Assembly: GCF_022760995.1 (NCBI RefSeq) | Contig: NZ_JAKWJO010000001.1 | Span: forward strand, 496,001 to 560,000 | Direction: 5' to 3' | DNA length: 64,000 nt | Origin: Dyella sedimenti | Lineage (GTDB): Bacteria > Pseudomonadota > Gammaproteobacteria > Xanthomonadales > Rhodanobacteraceae | In this document: piece after piece, positions 53,677-64,000 of the stretch | Layout of the letters: every line of letters begins with the position of its first letter | Position numbering within the stretch: the stretch's first letter is position 1 | Notes under the pieces: generated by a model | Seen by the model: the letters and a program-made list of their open reading frames with translations, nothing else | Database searches by the model: none | What the model was told of the DNA's origin: nothing | Made by a program: the position numbers and the translations under genes

Positions 53677-54767
53677 GGCGTCTTGCGTGGCGTCGCGGGC
53701 TTGGCGTCCGCGGGCTTGGCGGCGGACGGTGGCGTGGCGCTGGTCGCGGCGGGCGCGGGCACATCGTCGCCAGTCTGGATGGTGAGTCCTTCGATGTGGA
53801 TGTCGCCGGCATCGATGTTGGCGATCTCGGCATGTCCGCTGCCCGGCGGTACGGAGAGCCTCGGGCCGTCATCGTGGTTGAGCAGCGCCCACCAGTCCGC
53901 CATGGCCAGCGGCGGCAGGCGCAGGTCCGCATGGTTGTCGGGGCCATCGAGCTTGAGCGACAGCATCAGGGGGTTGCTCTCGTTGGCCGGCGTCAGGGCG
54001 ACCGAGGCGGCGTAGATGCCGGTGCGGGCGTGGTCGATCTTGCCGTTGAGGCTCGCCGAGGCGTCGGCCGCGCCACGCCATCGCGCGTTGCCGGCGAGTT
54101 GCAGGGTGACCGTGGTGTCGCGGGCCAGGCGCAGGGCGATGTTGTCCAGCCGCAAGGCACCGCCATCGATGCGCGGGGTGAGCGACAGGTGCAGCGCCAT
54201 GGGCGTGTCCTGGGCATCCTTGGCGGTGATGGTGAGCACGAACGGATGGGCGGGAGCGAGTCGGCCCGCGTCGAGCGCCACGTCGCCCAGCAGCATCTGG
54301 TTGCCGCGCACCAGGCTGCCGCGCGTGATGTGGATGCCGGCGTCGATGCGGGGGATGTCGGCGGGCAGCGTGGCCGGGCCGGAAGGCAGGTCGGCCAGCC
54401 ACGATTGCAGCGCGTCCAGGTCCACGCGCGGCGAATCGATACGCATCTGGGAGATCACCGTTTCGCCGCGGAACAGCGTGCGCCACGGTAGCGCCAGCGT
54501 GCCGCGCGCGGCGAGCAGGATCGGCATGCTGGCGCCTTGCGCGTTGAGCGTGATGCCTTCCAGCTCCAGCGCCGGGCGCGGGAACAGGGCGGGCGTGGCG
54601 GGACTGGCGAGGTTGAGTTCCAGCCCGGCATGGCGCGCCTGCGATTGCAGCATGGCGGTGATGCGCTCGGGTTGCAGCAGCACATGCACCGCCACCAGTG
54701 CCACCGCCACCAGCAGCAGCATGGCGCTGCTGGCGATGAGCAGGCCGAGTCGGAGCCAGCGCGGCAC
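53673..54767 (-). CDS. AsmA-like inner-membrane-anchored protein
   Basis: A 364-residue protein with one N-terminal membrane helix (LGLLIASSAMLLLVAVALVAVHVLL) followed by a periplasmic beta-rich domain of AsmA/TamB type and a Pro/Ala/Lys tail of about 25 residues. AsmA-like proteins are proposed to move phospholipids toward the outer membrane. It is short compared with E. coli AsmA (617). It lies between ftsY and mutY. The start is GTG. Confidence 0.8.
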   Translation of the reverse strand: MPRWLRLGLLIASSAMLLLVAVALVAVHVLLQPERITAMLQSQARHAGLELNLASPATPALFPRPALELEGITLNAQGASMPILLAARGTLALPWRTLFRGETVISQMRIDSPRVDLDALQSWLADLPSGPATLPADIPRIDAGIHITRGSLVRGNQMLLGDVALDAGRLAPAHPFVLTITAKDAQDTPMALHLSLTPRIDGGALRLDNIALRLARDTTVTLQLAGNARWRGAADASASLNGKIDHARTGIYAASVALTPANESNPLMLSLKLDGPDNHADLRLPPLAMADWWALLNHDDGPRLSVPPGSGHAEIANIDAGDIHIEGLTIQTGDDVPAPAATSATPPSAAKPADAKPATPRKTP

Positions 54768-54779
54768 CGGCGGGGCTCC

Positions 54780-55928
54780 TCAGTCCTGGCCCAGGCTGGC
54801 GGGCAGCAGGCCGTCCACGTAGGCCTGCGCATCGAACGTGCGCAGGTCGGTGGCGGTTTCGCCCAGGCCCACGTAGCGGATCGGCAGGCCGAACTCGCGG
54901 GCCAGCGCGAACACCACGCCGCCCTTGGCGGTGCCGTCCAGCTTGGTCACCACCAGGCCGGTGACGCCGACGACCTGGCGGAACTGGCGTACCTGGCTCA
55001 CCGCGTTCTGGCCGGTGGTGCCGTCGATCACCATCAGCACTTCGTGCGGGGCCCCGGGATCGAGCTTCTTCAACACGCGGGCGATCTTGCCCAGCTCGTC
55101 CATCAGGCCGCCCTGGGTGTGCAGGCGGCCGGCGGTGTCGGCGATCAGCACGTCGGCGCCGCGCGAGCGCGCGGCCTGCAGCGCATCGAAGATCACGCTG
55201 GCGGCATCCGCGTCCTGGCCCTGCGCGATCACCGGCACGCTGTTGCGCGCGCCCCAGGTCTTGAGCTGCTCCACCGCGGCGGCGCGGAAGGTGTCGCCGG
55301 CGGCGAGCAGCACCTGGCGGCCCTCGTCGCGGTAACGGCGGGCGAGCTTGCCGATGGTGGTGGTCTTGCCGACGCCGTTGATGCCCACGGTGAGGATCAC
55401 GAAGGGCTTGGGCGCGTCCACGTGCAAGGGTTGCTGCACGGGCGTGAGCAGTTCAACCAGCGACTGGCGCAAGGCGGCCAGCAAGGCGCCGGCATCGGCG
55501 AACTGGCGCTTGTGCATGCGCTTGCGCAGGTCCTCGACCAGCGCGGTGCTGGCCTCGATGCCGACGTCGGCGGTGATGAGGGTGGTCTCCAGCTCGTCGA
55601 GCAGGTCGTCATCCAGCTTGGGGTGACGGTTGAACAGGGAGGACAGGCCGCGGGCGAATGCGCTGCCGGCCAGGCGTTCGCGCCAGCCGCGCCTGGTCGG
55701 GCCGGCCGATGCGGCGATGGCGGTGCGCTCGAAGGCTTCATCCTCGACCGGGGCCTCGGCGGGCGGCGGAGTCTCGACCAGCGCCTCGCCCAGGGCGGGG
55801 CTGGCGTGGTCGAGCGACGCGGCATCCGTGGCGTGGACGAAACCGGCCTCGGGCGCGTCGGCCGGCGCGGGCACGGCGGGCTGGCCCGGAGGCGTCTCGG
55901 CGGGTTTCTTCTTCCAGAACTTGAGCAT
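54780..55928 (-). CDS. ftsY: Signal recognition particle receptor FtsY
   Basis: A 382-residue SRP receptor. An acidic, Pro/Ala-rich A domain (about 8-80) precedes the NG domain. GTPase motifs are [10 protein letters not shown] (182-191), [11 protein letters not shown] and [10 protein letters not shown]. With Ffh it brings ribosome-nascent chains to SecYEG. The order ftsY-AsmA-like-mutY on minus, with divergent rsmD-coaD, is the known gammaproteobacterial arrangement. Confidence 0.97.
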   Translation of the reverse strand: MLKFWKKKPAETPPGQPAVPAPADAPEAGFVHATDAASLDHASPALGEALVETPPPAEAPVEDEAFERTAIAASAGPTRRGWRERLAGSAFARGLSSLFNRHPKLDDDLLDELETTLITADVGIEASTALVEDLRKRMHKRQFADAGALLAALRQSLVELLTPVQQPLHVDAPKPFVILTVGINGVGKTTTIGKLARRYRDEGRQVLLAAGDTFRAAAVEQLKTWGARNSVPVIAQGQDADAASVIFDALQAARSRGADVLIADTAGRLHTQGGLMDELGKIARVLKKLDPGAPHEVLMVIDGTTGQNAVSQVRQFRQVVGVTGLVVTKLDGTAKGGVVFALAREFGLPIRYVGLGETATDLRTFDAQAYVDGLLPASLGQD

Positions 55929-56002
55929 TGCGGCGGTGATTCAAAGACAATGGACGGCATGCTACCACCCCCATCCGTACTCACCGCTGAGCCGGTGGCC
56001 GC

Positions 56003-56575
56003 ATGAGCGGCCGAGGCCCTGGGCGCATCCGCATCATTGGCGGCCAGCTGCGCAATTCCCGCCTCGACGTCCACGAGTTGCCGGGCCTGCGGCCCACGCC
56101 CGAGCGGGTGCGCGAGACCTTGTTCAACTGGCTGGCTCCGGTGATCGCCGGTGCGCGCTGCCTGGACCTGTGCGCGGGCAGCGGTGCGCTGGGCATCGAG
56201 GCGCTGTCGCGCGGCGCGGCGGCCGTGCAGTTCGTGGAGCGCGATCCGCTCGCGGCGCAGGCCCTGCGCGCGAACTTGCGGCGGCTGAAGGCGGTGGGCG
56301 GGCAAGTGGCGCAGGCGGATGCGCAGGCTTATCTACAAGGCGCGGCCCAGCCCTTCGGCGTGGTGTTTCTCGATCCGCCGTTCGCGCTGGACCTGTGGGC
56401 GCCGCTGGCGCAGCGCCTTGAGCAGGGCGGCTGGCTCGCGCCATCGGCCTGGATCTACGTGGAATCACCGAGGGGCGCGGTGCCCGCGCTGCCGGTCTCC
56501 TGGGCGCTGCACCGGGAAGGCGGGGCGGGCGAGGTGCGCTATGCGCTTTACCGTCGCCAGCCGGCCATTTCCTGA
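56003..56575 (+). CDS. rsmD: 16S rRNA (guanine966-N2)-methyltransferase RsmD
   Basis: A 190-residue Rossmann methyltransferase with the SAM motif LDLCAGSGALGIEALSRGA and the N6/N2-type catalytic VFLDPPFALDL. It methylates G966 of 16S rRNA. Divergent from ftsY and 84 nt upstream of coaD, the conserved context. Confidence 0.96.
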   Translation: MSGRGPGRIRIIGGQLRNSRLDVHELPGLRPTPERVRETLFNWLAPVIAGARCLDLCAGSGALGIEALSRGAAAVQFVERDPLAAQALRANLRRLKAVGGQVAQADAQAYLQGAAQPFGVVFLDPPFALDLWAPLAQRLEQGGWLAPSAWIYVESPRGAVPALPVSWALHREGGAGEVRYALYRRQPAIS

Positions 56576-56602
56576 CCTGGGCGTATGGTCCGCATGGGCT
56601 AG

Positions 56603-57187
<585 letters not shown>

Positions 57188-57381
57188 CGCCGCAGCGCAG
57201 CACGCCTGCCAGTGTCGGCCAGGGCTGGCGTCGTGTATCCTCGCCCGCATCCTGCGGACAGGACAGTCGCTCGCCGGACCGGGGAAGCGCAAGGCTCGCA
57301 CGGCGGTGTCGCCATGGCGGCCGTATGGTCCAGCCATCCAATGGATTCATTGTCCAGATTCCACCATCCAAGGTGACCACC

Positions 57382-57873
57382 ATGTACAAGTACGCTCTCC
57401 TCGCCGCCCTCGCGATCACCGGCCTCGCCGCCTGCAGCCAGCAGGAAGAAGCCCAGCAGCCGACCGAGCAGGTGCAAGCCGTTTCCAAGCCGACCGATCC
57501 GAACGACTCCAAGGCGTGGAACGCCTACCTGGGCCAGATCGTCCAGAAGAACATGCAGGGCATGACGGCCGACCGTCCGTTCCCCTACCTGGTGCCGGCG
57601 GGCGACACCGACGACGCCAATGCGCTGCGCCAGCGCCAGCTCGAGCAAGTGCAGGACACCGTCGCCCGCGGCGTGCTGCCGGGCAACATGCTGGTGTTCG
57701 CCGGCCCGGATTCGGCCAAGACCGGCGACTTCGTGACCGCGGCGTTCAAGGACGCCAAGCCGGGCTCGTTCAAGGACGTAATCGTGCTGGTGATCGGCGA
57801 TGCGGGCGACAAGGACCGCGTCACCGCCGCGCTGCAGCCGACCGGCGCTACCGTGCGCTACGTGAACATGTAA
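57382..57873 (+). CDS. Hypothetical lipoprotein (163 aa)
   Basis: A 163-residue protein with signal sequence and lipobox LAAC (Cys18, MYKYALLAALAITGLAAC), then a Gln/Glu-rich linker and a compact domain with strands such as GNMLVFAGPD and DVIVLVIGDAGDKDRV. Charged residues near position 20 (QQEE) suggest outer-membrane sorting is possible. No known domain was recognised. Located between coaD and a ferredoxin gene. Confidence 0.75.
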   Translation: MYKYALLAALAITGLAACSQQEEAQQPTEQVQAVSKPTDPNDSKAWNAYLGQIVQKNMQGMTADRPFPYLVPAGDTDDANALRQRQLEQVQDTVARGVLPGNMLVFAGPDSAKTGDFVTAAFKDAKPGSFKDVIVLVIGDAGDKDRVTAALQPTGATVRYVNM

Positions 57874-57899
57874 GCCGGTTCGCCGAAGCGATCCATCGG

Positions 57900-57934
57900 G
57901 GCCCGCGGCATTCGTGCCGCGGGCCTTTCTTTTG
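57900..57934 (+). terminator. Terminator after lipoprotein gene
   Basis: Stem GGCCCGCGGCA/TGCCGCGGGCC with a TTCG loop followed by TTTCTTTTG. A UUCG loop makes it very stable. Confidence 0.9.
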
Positions 57935-57962
57935 GGCGTTGCCGGGCTCATATCCATGCCCA

Positions 57963-58045
57963 TGTGGGAGCGCACCCTGTGCGCGACAAGCCTACGAGGC
58001 GTTAGCGCCGCTGCCCGGTAGTCGCGCACAGGGTGCGCTCCCACA
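57963..58045. repeat. REP-like palindrome pair
   Basis: Left arm 57963-57987 (TGTGGGAGCGCACCCTGTGC plus GCGAC) and an exactly inverted right arm 58021-58045, separated by 33 nt. Same family as at 10491, 16241, 18081, 21541 and 42590. Confidence 0.9.
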
Positions 58046-58073
58046 GCGAATTTTTGCGGCGCCCAGCATGTAA

Positions 58074-58334
<261 letters not shown>

Positions 58335-58366
58335 TCCGTCGGCATGGCGTGGACGAGGGGCATGCG

Positions 58367-60286
58367 GTGAGCAACGACAAGCGCGAAGACGAGAAGCTGG
58401 GCATGGGTGTGGCCATGACCCGGCGCGATTTCCTCAACAGCGCGCTGCTGGGCTCGGGCGTGGCCCTGCTCGGCGCGGCCTGTCCGGCCCACGTGCTGGC
58501 GCAGGCCGCCCCGGTGGGTGGAGACGCGGCCAAGGCCTTCAATGGCTACGGCGGCATCGGCGACTATGCCCAGGCCAACGGCAACACCTACGCGGTGGTG
58601 CAGTCGGCGCACAAGATCCGCGATGGCATATACCAGGCCGCGCCACCGCATCCCGAGGACACCGGCGAGGCCTATGACCTGGTGATCGTCGGTGGTGGCC
58701 TCACCGGGCTGATGGCCGCGCACCAGTACGCCAAGCTCAGCGGCGGCGGCAGGAAGGTGCTGATCCTGGACAATCACCCGATCTTCGGGGGCGAGGCGCG
58801 GCAGAACGATTTCCTGGTCGATGGCGTGCACCTGATCGGCCCCCAGGGCTCGAACGACTTCTACCCGCCCGAGCCCGGCTCGGGCGTGGTGGACGAGTTC
58901 TTCACCGACTTCGCCATCCCGCGCGAATACTCGCTGCAGGACTGGGACGCCTCGCTCAAGCCCTTGCGCTTCTCCCAGGACAACTACTCCAACATGGACG
59001 GTTTCCAGGAGGACATGGTCGACGTCGCCTACTACTTCGGTGAGAAGGACGGCGCCAAGACCCCGGGCTGGCAACTCAACATCTGGAGCGACCAACTGGC
59101 GCGCACGCCCTTCGGCGAGGCCGAACGCCGGGATCTGCTGCGCTGGCGTGCCGACGTCGGCCACAGCGGGCAGGACGATCCGCGCTTCCTCGACACCATC
59201 ACCTACCAGCACTACCTGGAGGTGGTGAAAGGCTATGACCCGCAGGTGACCCGGTTCGCCCAGCCCATGGTGGGCCTGCTGGGGGGCGTGAGCGCGGACG
59301 CGGTGTCGGCACGGGTGGGCCACGGCCTGGTGACCTCTGCCGGCCCTGGCGAACGGCACCTGACCATGTCCTACCCCGGCGGCAACGCTACCTTCGCCAG
59401 GTACCTGATGAGCGGGCTGGTGCCTGGCTCGATGGGCGCGGATACCAGCTTCGCCGGCATCCTCTCGGGCAAGGTGAACTTCGCGCTGCTCGACCGCCCC
59501 GGCCAGCCGACCCGGGTTCGCCTGGGCGCCACCGTGATCCAGGTGGCCCACGAGCAGCTGGCGGGCCAGGGCGAGACGGTTGGCGTCGTCTACGAGAAGG
59601 GCGGGAATACCTATCGCCTGCGTGCCCGCGCGGTGGTGATGGCCTCGGGCGGCTGGGTCAACAAGCACGTGCTGGCGGACCTGCCCGATGCCATCCGCCA
59701 GGCCTATGGCGAGTTCAGCTATGCCCCCGCGCTGATCGCCAACGTGGCCGTGCGCCACTGGCGCTTCCTCTACCGGCTGGGGGCGCCGGCCGTCCGCTGG
59801 ATGGATGACGGCACCCTGTTCGGTTTCGCCGCCAATATCCGCCGCAATATCGTGGCCCCCGGACACCAGCCGCCGTTGCATCCGGACCGGCCGGCCTTGC
59901 TGACCTTCTACATGGGCCTGTACACGCCCGGCTACGACGCCCACACCCAGGGCGTGCTGGGCCGCACCCGCCTGCTTGCCACCAGCTACGCGCAGTACGA
60001 GCGGCAGATCCGGATGCAGATGGCACAGATGTTCGCCGGCACCGGCTTCGACCCCGCCCGCGACATCGCCGGCATCGTGCTCAACCGCTGGGGGCACGCG
60101 CGGGTGATCCAGCCGCCGGGCTTCTACTACGGCCGGGACGGCAAGCCACCCGCGCGCGAGGTGGTGGCCAAGGGCTACGGCCGCATCATCATCGCCCACT
60201 CCGAATTGAACGGCGCGCAGAACTACCGGGGGGCTTTCGAGCACGGCGCCCGCGCGGCGCGCGAGGCGCTCAAGCTCACCGCCTGA
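58367..60286 (+). CDS. Tat-exported FAD-dependent oxidoreductase (spermidine dehydrogenase-like)
   Basis: A 639-residue flavoprotein. A twin-arginine signal (MTRRDFLNSALLGSGVALLG) directs the folded enzyme to the periplasm. The FAD-binding Rossmann motif LVIVGGGLTGLMAAHQYAKL follows near residue 108, and the sequence resembles NAD(P)-binding/spermidine dehydrogenase (SpeDH-like) proteins. The GTG at 58367 is preferred since GAGGGG lies 6 nt upstream; GTG at 58349 is an alternative. The donor substrate is unproven, and polyamine is only a family-based guess. Confidence 0.85.
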   Translation: MSNDKREDEKLGMGVAMTRRDFLNSALLGSGVALLGAACPAHVLAQAAPVGGDAAKAFNGYGGIGDYAQANGNTYAVVQSAHKIRDGIYQAAPPHPEDTGEAYDLVIVGGGLTGLMAAHQYAKLSGGGRKVLILDNHPIFGGEARQNDFLVDGVHLIGPQGSNDFYPPEPGSGVVDEFFTDFAIPREYSLQDWDASLKPLRFSQDNYSNMDGFQEDMVDVAYYFGEKDGAKTPGWQLNIWSDQLARTPFGEAERRDLLRWRADVGHSGQDDPRFLDTITYQHYLEVVKGYDPQVTRFAQPMVGLLGGVSADAVSARVGHGLVTSAGPGERHLTMSYPGGNATFARYLMSGLVPGSMGADTSFAGILSGKVNFALLDRPGQPTRVRLGATVIQVAHEQLAGQGETVGVVYEKGGNTYRLRARAVVMASGGWVNKHVLADLPDAIRQAYGEFSYAPALIANVAVRHWRFLYRLGAPAVRWMDDGTLFGFAANIRRNIVAPGHQPPLHPDRPALLTFYMGLYTPGYDAHTQGVLGRTRLLATSYAQYERQIRMQMAQMFAGTGFDPARDIAGIVLNRWGHARVIQPPGFYYGRDGKPPAREVVAKGYGRIIIAHSELNGAQNYRGAFEHGARAAREALKLTA

Positions 60287-60469
60287 CCGGGGCGCGGCCT
60301 TTCCTCCGGGATGGGCGCGCTCACTCGGTGCCTACCATCCATGGCGGCGCGTCGATCGCCGCTATGCGAGGTCCAATGCTTGCGCGGGAAGAGATGCGTC
60401 ATTCGATGTAATCTTGCTGCGGAGCCGCATTTCGTGTTCCGCCTCCGCAATGCCGCAAGGATTCCCCGC

Positions 60470-62179
60470 ATGATGAACAGGGTTGCCCCCGTATCGAGGA
60501 CGCCGGCCGTCTGGCTGTCCGCCGCGCTACTGGTCTTCGTTTCGTCCTTCGCCTGCGCCGATGCGCCCGCGCCCGCCGCACGCCCCGGCCATGCCGCCAT
60601 CGCCAGCGCGAATTTCCACGCCACCGAGGCCGGCCTCGAAGTACTGGCCAAGGGTGGCAACGCCTTCGACGCGGCCATCGCGGTGGCCTCCACACTGTCG
60701 GTGGTGGAACCGGAAAGCTCGGGCATCGGCGGCGGCTTCATGGCCGTGCTGCATCGTGCGGACGGGCGCGAGGTGTTCCTCGATGCCCGCGAGACCGCGC
60801 CGGCGGCGGTCGATCCGAAGGACTACCTCGACAAGAACGGCGAGCCCAACCGCGACACCGCGTTGAACGGCCCGCTTTCCGCCGGCATTCCCGGCGAGCC
60901 GGCCGGCCTGGCCTGGCTGGCCGCGCACTACGGCAAGCTGCCGTTGTCGGCGTCGCTGGCGCCGGCCATCCGCATCGCGCGCGACGGCTTCGAGCTGGAC
61001 GGCCGCCTTGCCGACGCCATCGCCGGCCGCGAGCAGGACATCCGCCGCTGGCCCGCTTCGGTGGCCAAGTACCTGCCGGACGGCAAGGTGCCCACGAAGG
61101 GGCAGCATTGGCGCGATCCGGACCAGGCGCGCACGCTGGAGCTGCTGGGCGCGCACGGCTTCGATGGCTTCTACCGCGGCGAGGTCGCCGGGAAGCTGGT
61201 GGATGCCGTGCATGCCGCCGGCGGCAACTGGACGGCCAAGGACCTGGCGGGCTACCAGGTGAAGGAGCGCGCGCCGATCGTGGTGGACTACCGCGGCTAC
61301 CGCGTGGTCACCGCGCCGCCGTCGTCCTCGGGCGGCGTGGCGCTGGCGGAGATCCTCAACATCCTGTCTGGCTACGACCTGGGCAAGCTGGACGAGGCCC
61401 ATCGCACACACCTCGTGATCGAGGCGATGCGCCGCGCGTTCCGCGACCACAACGACTACCTCGGCGATCCGGACTTCGTGAAGATGCCGCTGGACATGCT
61501 GCTGTCGCCCTACTACGCGGCGGGCCTGCGCCAGACCATCCTGCCGGACAAGGCCACGCCCTCGTCCATGCTGCCGGTCAGCACCGGTACCGATCCGGGC
61601 ATGCACACCACGCATTTCTCGGTGATCGACAAGGACGGCAACATCGCCTCCATCACGCTGACCGTGAACTACACCATGGGCTCGACCTTCGTGGCGGCGG
61701 GCACCGGCGTGCTGCTCAACGACGAGATGGACGATTTCGCGCTGGTGCCCAACAAGCCCAACGTCTACGGCCTGCTCGGCAGTGTTGCCAATGCGCCGGC
61801 GCCGGGCAAGCGCATGCTGTCGTCGATGACGCCGAGCATCGTGTTCGGCGCCGACCGCGTGGGCGTGATCGGCTCGCCGGGCGGCTCCACCATCATCACC
61901 CAGGTGCTGGAGGGCGTGCTGGCCTTCATCGACGGCAAGGATGCCGCGGGCATCGTGGGCCAGAAGCGCTACCACCACCAGTACATGCCCGACCGCGTGG
62001 ACGTAGAGCCGGGCGCGTTCGACCCCGCCACCGCCGACGCGCTGACCCGCATGGGCCATACGCTGAAGGAGCGCAGCCCCTGGGGCTACATGAACGTGGT
62101 GACCTGGGACCTGAAGACCAACAGGCTCGACGCGGCCAGCGACCCGCGCCGCGAGTCGGGCCTGGGCAAGGTGCAATAG
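60470..62179 (+). CDS. ggt: Gamma-glutamyltransferase
   Basis: A 569-residue Ntn hydrolase with signal peptide ([20 protein letters not shown]). The precursor self-cleaves before Thr380 ([14 protein letters not shown]), the nucleophile that begins the small subunit. The substrate-binding [10 protein letters not shown] and the oxyanion region [12 protein letters not shown] are present. It hydrolyses glutathione and transfers gamma-glutamyl groups in the periplasm. Length is as in E. coli. The next gene starts 9 nt later. Confidence 0.95.
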   Translation: MMNRVAPVSRTPAVWLSAALLVFVSSFACADAPAPAARPGHAAIASANFHATEAGLEVLAKGGNAFDAAIAVASTLSVVEPESSGIGGGFMAVLHRADGREVFLDARETAPAAVDPKDYLDKNGEPNRDTALNGPLSAGIPGEPAGLAWLAAHYGKLPLSASLAPAIRIARDGFELDGRLADAIAGREQDIRRWPASVAKYLPDGKVPTKGQHWRDPDQARTLELLGAHGFDGFYRGEVAGKLVDAVHAAGGNWTAKDLAGYQVKERAPIVVDYRGYRVVTAPPSSSGGVALAEILNILSGYDLGKLDEAHRTHLVIEAMRRAFRDHNDYLGDPDFVKMPLDMLLSPYYAAGLRQTILPDKATPSSMLPVSTGTDPGMHTTHFSVIDKDGNIASITLTVNYTMGSTFVAAGTGVLLNDEMDDFALVPNKPNVYGLLGSVANAPAPGKRMLSSMTPSIVFGADRVGVIGSPGGSTIITQVLEGVLAFIDGKDAAGIVGQKRYHHQYMPDRVDVEPGAFDPATADALTRMGHTLKERSPWGYMNVVTWDLKTNRLDAASDPRRESGLGKVQ

Positions 62180-62187
62180 GATCCGCC

Positions 62188-63030
62188 ATGCAACTGTGGT
62201 CGTTGATGGGCAATTCGCAGAAGCTCGATGGTGGCGCCATGTTCGGCAATGCGCCGAAGGCGCTGTGGTCGCGCTGGATCGCGCCGGACGAGCAGAACCG
62301 CATCCCGCTGGCCTGCCGCTGCCTGTTGGTGAAGGACCTGGACGGCCGGAACGTGTTGTTCGAGACCGGCATCGGCGCGTTCTTCGCGCCGGCGCTGCGC
62401 GAGCGCTACGGCGTGGTGGAGGATCGCCACGTGCTGCTCGACTCGCTGGCCGGGGCCGGGTTGGGTCATGAGGACATCGATGCGGTGGTGCTGTCGCACC
62501 TGCATTTCGATCACGCGGGCGGATTGCTCGCCGCGTGGGAGGAAGGGCAGCCGCCACGGCTGCTGTTCCCCAAGGCCACCTATCTGGTCGGCGCCGCCCA
62601 CTGGCGGCGCGCCCTGGAGCCGCATCCGCGCGACCGCGCCTCCTTCGTGCCCGAGCTGCCGCCGCTGCTGGAAGCTAGCGGGCGGCTGCAACTGGTGGAG
62701 GGCGAGCACGCGCAGGCGCTGGGGCCGGCGGTGCGCTTCAGCTATTCGGACGGCCATACGCCGGGGCTGATGCTGGCGGAGGTGGGCGGAATGGCGTTCT
62801 GCGCCGACCTGATCCCTGGCCGCTTCTGGGTGCACCTGCCCATCACCATGGGCTACGACCGCTATCCGGAAGCGCTCATCGAGGAGAAGCAGGCTTTCCT
62901 CGACGACAAGCTGGCGCGCGGGGTACGGCTGTTTTTCACCCACGACCACGCATGCGCCGCCGCCGTCGTGACGCGCGACGAGCGCGGGCGCTATGGCACG
63001 ATGGACGAGCAACGCGAATTGCGAAGCTAG
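62188..63030 (+). CDS. Metallo-beta-lactamase-fold hydrolase
   Basis: A 280-residue MBL-superfamily protein with the zinc motif [11 protein letters not shown] (HxHxDH), a further His in SDGHTPG, Asp in FCADLIPG and a late His in FFTHDHACA. No signal peptide, so it is probably cytosolic. The substrate may be a thioester, lactone or glyoxalase-II-type compound; this cannot be told from the sequence. It is coupled to ggt by 8 nt, which hints at glutathione-related work. Confidence 0.85.
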   Translation: MQLWSLMGNSQKLDGGAMFGNAPKALWSRWIAPDEQNRIPLACRCLLVKDLDGRNVLFETGIGAFFAPALRERYGVVEDRHVLLDSLAGAGLGHEDIDAVVLSHLHFDHAGGLLAAWEEGQPPRLLFPKATYLVGAAHWRRALEPHPRDRASFVPELPPLLEASGRLQLVEGEHAQALGPAVRFSYSDGHTPGLMLAEVGGMAFCADLIPGRFWVHLPITMGYDRYPEALIEEKQAFLDDKLARGVRLFFTHDHACAAAVVTRDERGRYGTMDEQRELRS

Positions 63031-63064
63031 CGGAATGAACCCGCGACAGGGGAGGGGAGCCGAT

Positions 63065-64000
63065 ATGCAGCAAGGGTTGCGACGCGTACTGGGAGCCTTG
63101 CTGTTGCTGGGCGGCGCCGGCCTGGTGGCGATGACCGAGCAGGGCCTGCTGGATCATCGCCACGCCGCCGACCGGCATGGCGGGCAGATCCTCGACCTGG
63201 GCGATGCCGGGCCGAGCGCGGGCCAGCATGGCTACCTGGTGCGCGTGGCCGGCCGGGTCAACGTGGTGGAGGCGCCCTACGACCCCGAGTTCGGGCAGCG
63301 CGCGCAGGCCCCGGTGCTGATCCGCCACGTGGCGATGTTCCAGTGGCGCGAGATACGCCTGGGCGGCGACGTTCACTACGAGCAGGACTGGGTCGAGCGA
63401 CCGGTCGATTCGCGCCACTTCGAGCATCCGGCCGGGCATGCCAATCCCGAAAGCTTTCCGATCCAGGGCAAGCAGTTCGATGCGGGGCGGGTGCGCGTGG
63501 GCGGCTACACCTTGTCGCCCACCCTGCTGCACGCCCTGCCGGGCAGCGAGGTGCTGCAACCCGACATGAAGTCGCTGCCGTCCAACCTGGCCGCGAGCTT
63601 CTCGCTCTACGACCATTACCTGACCACCAGCAGCCATCCGGATCAGCCGCGCCTGGGCGACCTGCGGGTGAGTTGGGAAACCGTGCCGGCACAGGAGGTC
63701 ACCGTCTTCGCGCAGATCAACGGCGACCAACTGGTGCCGGCCGCGCATGCCACCGACGGCAAGGGCTATGACGTGCAGGTGGGTGACCGCAGCCTGGCCG
63801 ACGTGGTGCCCGACGTGCCGCAGGCGCCGTCCTTCGTGTGGCTGCGGCGCGTCGTGGCGCTGCTGCTGGCCATGTCCGGCGCGCTGCTGCTGTTGCCCGA
63901 GCGCCACCGCACGCACCACGACCTGCTGCTTGCCGCCGGCGCCGGCGCGCTGCTGGTGGGCGCGGTGGCCTGTGCGCTGTGGCTGGGTACGGACATGGCG
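63065..64000 (+). CDS. TMEM43 family membrane protein (partial, runs off right edge)
   Basis: At least 312 codons open to the end of the window. An N-terminal membrane segment (VLGALLLLGGAGLVAM) precedes a large soluble domain with H-ANPESFPI, a TMEM43-like motif (H-x-NP-x-x-FP), and two more hydrophobic segments start near residues 260 and 285. Human TMEM43 is a nuclear-envelope protein; bacterial members are uncharacterised. GGAGG lies upstream of the ATG. The remaining C-terminus is outside the window. Confidence 0.85.
   Translation, partial: MQQGLRRVLGALLLLGGAGLVAMTEQGLLDHRHAADRHGGQILDLGDAGPSAGQHGYLVRVAGRVNVVEAPYDPEFGQRAQAPVLIRHVAMFQWREIRLGGDVHYEQDWVERPVDSRHFEHPAGHANPESFPIQGKQFDAGRVRVGGYTLSPTLLHALPGSEVLQPDMKSLPSNLAASFSLYDHYLTTSSHPDQPRLGDLRVSWETVPAQEVTVFAQINGDQLVPAAHATDGKGYDVQVGDRSLADVVPDVPQAPSFVWLRRVVALLLAMSGALLLLPERHRTHHDLLLAAGAGALLVGAVACALWLGTDMA

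Overview
The window is GC-rich, densely coded chromosomal DNA from a gammaproteobacterium of the order Xanthomonadales (Lysobacterales), most likely family Rhodanobacteraceae (Dyella, Frateuria, Luteibacter or Rhodanobacter type). The order kdsD-kdsC-lptC-lptA-lptB-rpoN-hpf-hprK-rapZ-EIIA-ptsH, the purM/purN/DUF3108/DUF2066/hda neighbourhood, and scattered GTAGGAGCGCACCC-type palindromes support this. The genus cannot be fixed from the sequence alone.

1-31 kb is mostly core genome. The first 8.6 kb, all on the minus strand, carries Kdo synthesis (kdsD, kdsC), LPS export (lptC, lptA, lptB), sigma-54 (rpoN), ribosome hibernation (hpf) and the regulatory phosphotransferase set (hprK, rapZ, a mannose-type EIIA, ptsH). 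Next come ibaG-murA, DUF3108, purN, purM, DUF2066, an AI-2E family permease, hda, suhB, trmJ, a CBS-domain membrane protein, a PHO-box-preceded DUF47-pit phosphate uptake pair, an alkyltransferase-like protein, a TonB-dependent receptor, recQ, an M28 peptidase and an HU-like protein.

31-45.9 kb is more variable. It holds a four-gene export operon (outer-membrane factor, HlyD-type adaptor, RbbA-like double-ATPase/permease fusion, ABC-2 permease), then a phasin and a DUF3141 protein that keeps a PHA-synthase-like Cys-Asp-His triad. An orphan phosphonate-operon 2H phosphoesterase is translationally coupled to a decayed phnN. A host-attachment protein, a nested palindromic repeat element, an IbpA-type small heat-shock gene under a ROSE-like RNA thermometer, and a cysteine-dioxygenase/flavoprotein pair follow.

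45.9-52.2 kb looks like an accessory patch that ends at tRNA-Phe. It has an extra, lower-GC PBP2 gene, a convergent small double-glycine-leader peptide gene interrupted by an amber codon exactly before the Gly-Gly, DoxX with a GlxA-type regulator, a decayed IS3-family element, a small lipoprotein and an N-terminally truncated retron-type reverse transcriptase.

52.2-64 kb returns to core genes: tRNA-Phe, yggX, mutY, an AsmA-like protein, ftsY, rsmD, coaD, a lipoprotein, a YfhL-type ferredoxin, a Tat-exported flavoprotein, gamma-glutamyltransferase, a metallo-beta-lactamase-fold hydrolase and the start of a TMEM43-family protein cut by the window edge. The most unusual items are the amber-interrupted GG-leader peptide beside a spare PBP2, the thermometer, the DUF3141/phasin pair and the truncated reverse transcriptase.
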